Source of the DNA: an uncultured Verrucomicrobiota bacterium
GTDB taxonomy: Bacteria > Verrucomicrobiota > Kiritimatiellia > RFP12 > UBA1067
Reading direction: 5' to 3'
Assembly: GCA_947305585.1 (NCBI GenBank)
Contig: CAMZDY010000042.1
Location: forward strand, 1-9,088
DNA: 9,088 nt
Under the pieces are notes generated by a model. That model saw nothing but the letters and a program-made list of their open reading frames with translations. It was not told the DNA's origin and made no database searches. Positions 6,388-9,088 of the stretch are shown here, piece by piece. Positions within the stretch are counted from its first letter, which is position 1, and every line of letters starts with the position of its first letter. A program made the translations under genes and the position numbers.

Positions 6388-7656
6388 ATGGCACTTAACA
6401 TAGACCAGATCAGGAATTACAACCGGGGCGGGTCGCTCGCCATCGCCGATGCGGGCGGCGAGGGTCCGGCGCAGATCGAGAAGACCGGCTTTTTGCATTG
6501 GATCAAGTTGCGCTTCGGCAATATCCGGGCCATCGAAAAGAACCGGACGACGCTCGATACGCTACGGGCCGCGATCCAGAACGACCCGCGCTATTTCGAC
6601 GACGAGGTGCAGAACCGCGCCGCGCAGCTCCTGGCCGACGTCTCCACCAGTCGCACGATCGGCGCGACGAAAATCAAGGGGATAATCGCCGAGCTCGATC
6701 GGATGTCCACGCCGGTGGAACAGCGCAAGTCGGTGATGCGACTCGCCACCGGCCATCTCCTCGGTCTGGGCCTGCCGGAAGGCGCCGCCGGGATGGAGCA
6801 GGCCTACAAAAACGCAGCGGTGAAATTCGTTATGAAACTCCAGCCGGGCGAATCCTACGCCGACATCAGGGTGGCGGATCGCCTGCGCGAATTCAACGCC
6901 ATAATGGACAGAGTATACGCCCGGCTGGGCGACAATCCCGACGCCAAGAAGCTTTTCGCCTCGTATGTGGCCAAGGACCGGCTCTTTTCCGGCAATGGCG
7001 CGATGAAGAGCGAAGAGGCCATCGCCGCGCTCGTCGACGGCATCAAGGAAACGGTCGGCGAGTTGGACCAAATCGGCGCGAAACATGGCGAGACGGTCCG
7101 CGCCAATATTCTGGCGGGACTGAACGAGCTGGGTTCGCCGATTCCCGGCGACGTCTTGCGCAGCCACCTCGACGGCGCCGCCAACCTGCCGAAATGCGGC
7201 CTCGACCAACTCAATGCCAATTCTTCCGCGGCGGAAATCCACGATGCGATCGCCAAGTTCGTCCGATCGATCGAGACGAAACTCAATGCCGTGCGCTTCG
7301 ATTCGGACGATCCGTACACGATTGTCTGGCTCCAGAAAATCATCGGCATGGGCGCGGTCGTTTCGCTCTCGAACGACGAAAAGAAGTCGCTCCTCGATGC
7401 GCTCAAGACGGAGCGGGGCGGCAATCTGCTGACGTTCTACGGCGCCAACGCGGTGGGGGCCGGTCCGTTCCAGACGATGCTCGTGAACGTCGAGACCGGT
7501 CTGCAGACGCAGCTCAAAGTCGACGTGGATGGCGCCCCGCCCAACACGCTGGTCGAGATGCCGGCCGACTACAACGCCGCGCTACTCCCGGCCAACGCGA
7601 TTTCCGATATCGACCCGGAATTGGCGGCAAACGGCAATCAAGGGCAAAAACCATGA
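6388..7656 (+). CDS. Unrecognised 422-aa protein, candidate type III secretion substrate
   Basis: I do not recognise a family. The protein is soluble, without a Sec signal peptide or transmembrane segment, and contains a single Cys in a KCGLDQL context. Most of it reads as amphipathic helices (for example around 45-110, 135-150 and the KKSLLDALKTERGG stretch). The N-terminal 30 residues (MALNIDQIRNYNRGGSLAIA...) are Asn/Gly/Ser/Ala-rich and uncharged-to-polar, compatible with a T3SS export signal but not diagnostic. The C-terminal tail, from about 385, is low-complexity. Its stop codon overlaps the start of a CesT-type chaperone gene (ATGA), which is the main argument for a secreted effector or structural T3SS substrate, since such chaperones are commonly encoded beside their substrates. 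The start is supported by GAGGGGAG at 6372-6379 and the promoter at 6254-6282. No catalytic motif could be identified. Confidence 0.75.
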   Translation: MALNIDQIRNYNRGGSLAIADAGGEGPAQIEKTGFLHWIKLRFGNIRAIEKNRTTLDTLRAAIQNDPRYFDDEVQNRAAQLLADVSTSRTIGATKIKGIIAELDRMSTPVEQRKSVMRLATGHLLGLGLPEGAAGMEQAYKNAAVKFVMKLQPGESYADIRVADRLREFNAIMDRVYARLGDNPDAKKLFASYVAKDRLFSGNGAMKSEEAIAALVDGIKETVGELDQIGAKHGETVRANILAGLNELGSPIPGDVLRSHLDGAANLPKCGLDQLNANSSAAEIHDAIAKFVRSIETKLNAVRFDSDDPYTIVWLQKIIGMGAVVSLSNDEKKSLLDALKTERGGNLLTFYGANAVGAGPFQTMLVNVETGLQTQLKVDVDGAPPNTLVEMPADYNAALLPANAISDIDPELAANGNQGQKP

Positions 7657-8090
7657 CCCAATACGAACAGCTTATCGGCGAAATCGCCGCGGCCGGCGAC
7701 ATCCAAATCGAGATCCAAGCCGACCGAGTGGCGGAAATCGCCGTAGACGGCACGATGGTGCTGGTCAAACCTGCGGACGCCGTAGAGACGTCCGTTATGC
7801 TTTTTTCCGTGCTGGTCGACGAAGGCGTGGATGACGCGCAAATGAAAAAGGCGCTCGAGATGAGCCTTTTCGGGCGCGGGACGGCCGGCGGCTCGATCGG
7901 CCTCTTTGTGGATTCGCTGATCTATTCGACCCGCCAGTCGCTCGAAGGGCTCTCCGCGCAGGAGTTTGCCGAACGGCTGGTGCAGTTTGCGCACGATGCG
8001 CAGCGAATCGGCGAGGCGCTTGCGACGGCTCCCGCCGGAGACGCGGATCGCGGCTTGGCGCCGCACGAGGGCCTGCATCAAGTGGTGTAA
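7653..8090 (+). CDS. CesT-type type III secretion chaperone (first copy)
   Basis: A 145-residue small acidic protein. It shows the CesT/Tir-chaperone layout: an N-terminal helix (YEQLIGEIAAAGDI), strands ending in VDGTMVLVKP, a middle strand VMLFSVLVDEG, the helix AQMKKALEMSLFGRGTAGGSIGLFVDSLIYSTR (the LF-G-GTAGG-IGL block is the family's most recognisable part), and a C-terminal helix SAQEFAERLVQFAHDAQRIGEAL. Family members dimerise in the cytoplasm, bind the N-terminal region of a T3SS substrate and keep it export-competent. The ATG at 7653 overlaps the preceding stop (ATGA), with AAGGG at 7640-7644 as ribosome site. A longer open frame upstream in this phase is only a shadow of the 422-aa gene. 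The natural client is that gene's product. A tail of about 20 residues after the last helix has no obvious role. Confidence 0.82.
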   Translation: MTQYEQLIGEIAAAGDIQIEIQADRVAEIAVDGTMVLVKPADAVETSVMLFSVLVDEGVDDAQMKKALEMSLFGRGTAGGSIGLFVDSLIYSTRQSLEGLSAQEFAERLVQFAHDAQRIGEALATAPAGDADRGLAPHEGLHQVV

Positions 8091-8112
8091 CCGCTTAAAG
8101 AAAGGATAGCGC

Positions 8113-8278
8113 ATGACTTTTACCGAACTTATCGCGACACTGTCGAAGGAGCTCGGCGGGCAATCCGGACACCATCGACGACATCAACGACGACCTCCGC
8201 AACTTCCTCTTCGAAAACTAGGCGACCATCGAACCGCTCCTCAAGGAAGTCCCCATTGCGATGGGCGAAAAGTATTGA
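8113..8278 (+). pseudogene. Broken short gene, possible relative of the terminal gene
   Basis: A well-placed Shine-Dalgarno (AAAGGA, 8101-8106) and ATG open a frame that reads sensibly for 16 codons (MTFTELIATLSKELGG). It then turns into an Arg/His/Pro-rich shadow translation ending at 8316. Shifting by one base at GGCGGGC (8155-8161), as if one G had been inserted, restores a natural-looking acidic helix, NPDTIDDINDDLRNFLFEN. This ends at TAG (8219-8221). The same frame continues past the TAG as ATIEPLLKEVPIAMGEKY to TGA (8276-8278). Two lesions in about 55 codons argue for decay rather than one sequencing error. The piece TIDDINDDL parallels STDDINDIKEKL near the window's end, including 15 identical bases (8177-8191 and 9057-9071) in the same phase. 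Function unknown; it may be a remnant of a T3SS substrate gene, since a chaperone gene follows. Confidence 0.55.
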
Positions 8279-8310
8279 CCGGGAATGCAATTTCAAACAT
8301 GGATAATAAT
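8275..8310 (+). promoter_or_regulatory. Weak candidate promoter upstream of the second chaperone gene
   Basis: TTGACC (8275-8280) is followed by an unusually AT-rich patch, atggataataatatatg, ending in the ATG at 8313. The patch resembles the atggtataatatact core of the two strong promoters. However, the best -10 (GATAAT, 8302-8307) is 21 bases from TTGACC, so a standard promoter is doubtful. The following gene lacks a clear Shine-Dalgarno. Confidence 0.2.
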
Positions 8311-8312
8311 AT

Positions 8313-8771
8313 ATGACATTTGAAGATATTGTGGCGGTTCTGGAGCACGCTTTCAAGCTGGAGCTGAAGGTCGTGGAGGATACGACGGCGTTCGAGGTCG
8401 CGAGCGAGGATGGCGGCACGCGGGTCAAGGTGCTGATCCAGTACGCGGACGAGCGGCGCAAGGTGCTGCTTTCGGCCGATATTGGCGAGATGCCGCCCGA
8501 AGGCGGCGCAAAGCTGATGCGTACGATGATGGAGGCGAACAACCTCTTTTCCGGAACGGCGGGCGCGACACTTGCGCTGGATGGGGCGTCCGGCCGCTTT
8601 CGCCTTCAGAAGTACGAGTCGCCGGACGAACTCGCCAACGACGCCGAGCCAAAGCTCGTCTCGTTCATTGAAACGGCGCTCGTTTGGAGCCGGTCGATAG
8701 CGGATTTCAAGCCTTCGGTCGACGAAGCGGAAGCGGCCGGCTCCGGCGGGTTCGGCATGATTCAGGTGTAA
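8313..8771 (+). CDS. CesT-type type III secretion chaperone (second copy)
   Basis: A 152-residue acidic protein of the CesT/Tir-chaperone family, distinct from the first copy. In order: the helix MTFEDIVAVLEHAFKL; strands LELKVVED and TAFEVASEDGG; VKVLIQYADERRKVLLSADIGEMP; the family-typical helix-strand block KLMRTMMEANNLFSGTAGATLALDGASGRFRLQKYES (about 68-103); and a C-terminal helix EPKLVSFIETALVWSRSIADF. It ends in a glycine-rich GFGMIQV tail. The expected role is cytoplasmic binding and delivery of a T3SS substrate. The ATG at 8313 overlaps the TGA of the out-of-frame continuation of the broken gene (ATGA) and has no Shine-Dalgarno. Its client could have been the broken upstream gene, or may be the partial gene downstream, which starts 54 bases after its stop. 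Confidence 0.85.
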   Translation: MTFEDIVAVLEHAFKLELKVVEDTTAFEVASEDGGTRVKVLIQYADERRKVLLSADIGEMPPEGGAKLMRTMMEANNLFSGTAGATLALDGASGRFRLQKYESPDELANDAEPKLVSFIETALVWSRSIADFKPSVDEAEAAGSGGFGMIQV

Positions 8772-8825
8772 CCTTCCGCCGCTTCGCGTGTAAACCCGGT
8801 AGAGGAACAGTATCGAGGAGTCGCA

Positions 8826-9088
8826 ATGGGTGTAGATCTCGGCAATTTGTCCATATCGCTGGACCGCTTCAACGAAGTTGCAAGCGGCAAGTACAACATC
8901 GGCCAGCTGAAGCTCAGCGGGGACGGCACCAGCGTCTATCGCACGAACAACCACAAGACGTGGACGATCTTCAACAACACGAAGATCAGCTCCGCCGAAT
9001 CGCTGGCGATAAAAACCGCATTCTGCAGGGCTCTCGCAAACGAGGGGCTTTCGACGGACGACATCAACGACATCAAGGAGAAGCTTGG
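8826..9088 (+). CDS. Unrecognised protein, 5' part only; candidate T3SS substrate
   Basis: An open frame of 87 codons running off the window, started by ATG with a good Shine-Dalgarno (GAGGAG, 8815-8820). I do not recognise a family. The first 30 residues (MGVDLGNLSISLDRFNEVAS...) are rich in Ser, Asn and Gly, followed by a strand-like KLSGDGTSVYRT, then NNHKTWTIFNNTKIS. A helical pair follows: SAESLAIKTAFCRALANEG and STDDINDIKEKL. There is no signal peptide and no membrane segment. Its position directly after a CesT-type chaperone gene makes a secreted substrate plausible. The last helix pair resembles the repaired reading of the broken gene at 8113-8278, which suggests a shared module. Confidence 0.7.
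   Translation, partial: MGVDLGNLSISLDRFNEVASGKYNIGQLKLSGDGTSVYRTNNHKTWTIFNNTKISSAESLAIKTAFCRALANEGLSTDDINDIKEKL

Noticed and set aside
6498..7652. Upstream extension of the first chaperone's reading frame
   Set aside because: It lies out of phase inside the 422-aa gene and is Arg-rich shadow sequence. The natural start is the ATG at 7653 with AAGGG upstream.
8155..8161. Programmed +1 frameshift at GGCGGGC
   Set aside because: No slippery codon with a rare or stop codon in the second position, no stimulatory structure noticed, and the shifted frame hits a TAG soon after. Mutation is simpler.
8113..8316. Intact 67-residue protein
   Set aside because: After residue 16 the translation becomes Arg/His/Pro-rich and unlike its neighbours, while the adjacent frame reads as a normal acidic helix. 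A broken gene explains this better.
8241..8954. 237-codon open frame on the - strand
   Set aside because: It is antisense to the second chaperone gene and spans the broken gene and an intergenic gap. No recognisable domain and no ribosome site noticed.
1..9088. Mobile elements, CRISPR arrays, integrase sites
   Set aside because: No transposase-like frame, terminal inverted repeats, regularly spaced repeats or tRNA-end duplication were found in the window.

Overview
The window is GC-rich, densely packed bacterial DNA in which every supported gene lies on the + strand. Two type III secretion chaperones at the right end, a C4 zinc-ribbon coiled-coil protein of the CdsZ/HP0958 type at the left end, and a type-A RNase P RNA suggest a Gram-negative bacterium with a type III secretion system (T3SS). 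A member of the Planctomycetes-Verrucomicrobia-Chlamydiae group (Lentisphaerae/Kiritimatiellae-like) is my guess. It rests on gene content, not on a phylogenetic marker.

Region 1 (1-1936) is informational housekeeping. It holds the 3' half of a tRNA-His(GUG), a zinc-ribbon coiled-coil protein, the RNase P RNA gene (rnpB) and tcdA, which makes a hypermodified base next to the tRNA anticodon. rnpB starts 8 bases after the preceding stop codon and ends 22 bases before tcdA, with no visible promoter or terminator between the genes. The block therefore looks like one read-through transcription unit.

Region 2 (1908-6217) is a four-gene operon: a tandem-PAS protein, an S4-domain RluA-type pseudouridine synthase, a HIT-family hydrolase and a DinG/XPD-family iron-sulfur helicase. 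The genes are 2 bases apart or overlap by 4 bases. The operon has a clear extended -10 promoter sitting over the end of tcdA. The first gene begins so close to the predicted transcription start that its mRNA would be nearly leaderless.

Region 3 (6218-9088) looks like accessory DNA devoted to T3SS substrates. The same promoter sequence, identical over 20 bases, drives a 422-residue protein with no recognisable family. That gene overlaps a CesT-type chaperone gene by 4 bases. Next comes a broken short gene (one frameshift and one internal stop), a second CesT-type chaperone gene, and the 5' end of another unrecognised gene that runs off the window. The arrangement (unknown protein plus chaperone, remnant plus chaperone, new unknown protein) is what a turning-over set of effector/chaperone cassettes would look like. 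The broken gene and the terminal gene share a 15-base string and a DDIND peptide in matching frames, so they may belong to one family.

No insertion sequence, CRISPR array, integrase or convincing intrinsic terminator was seen.
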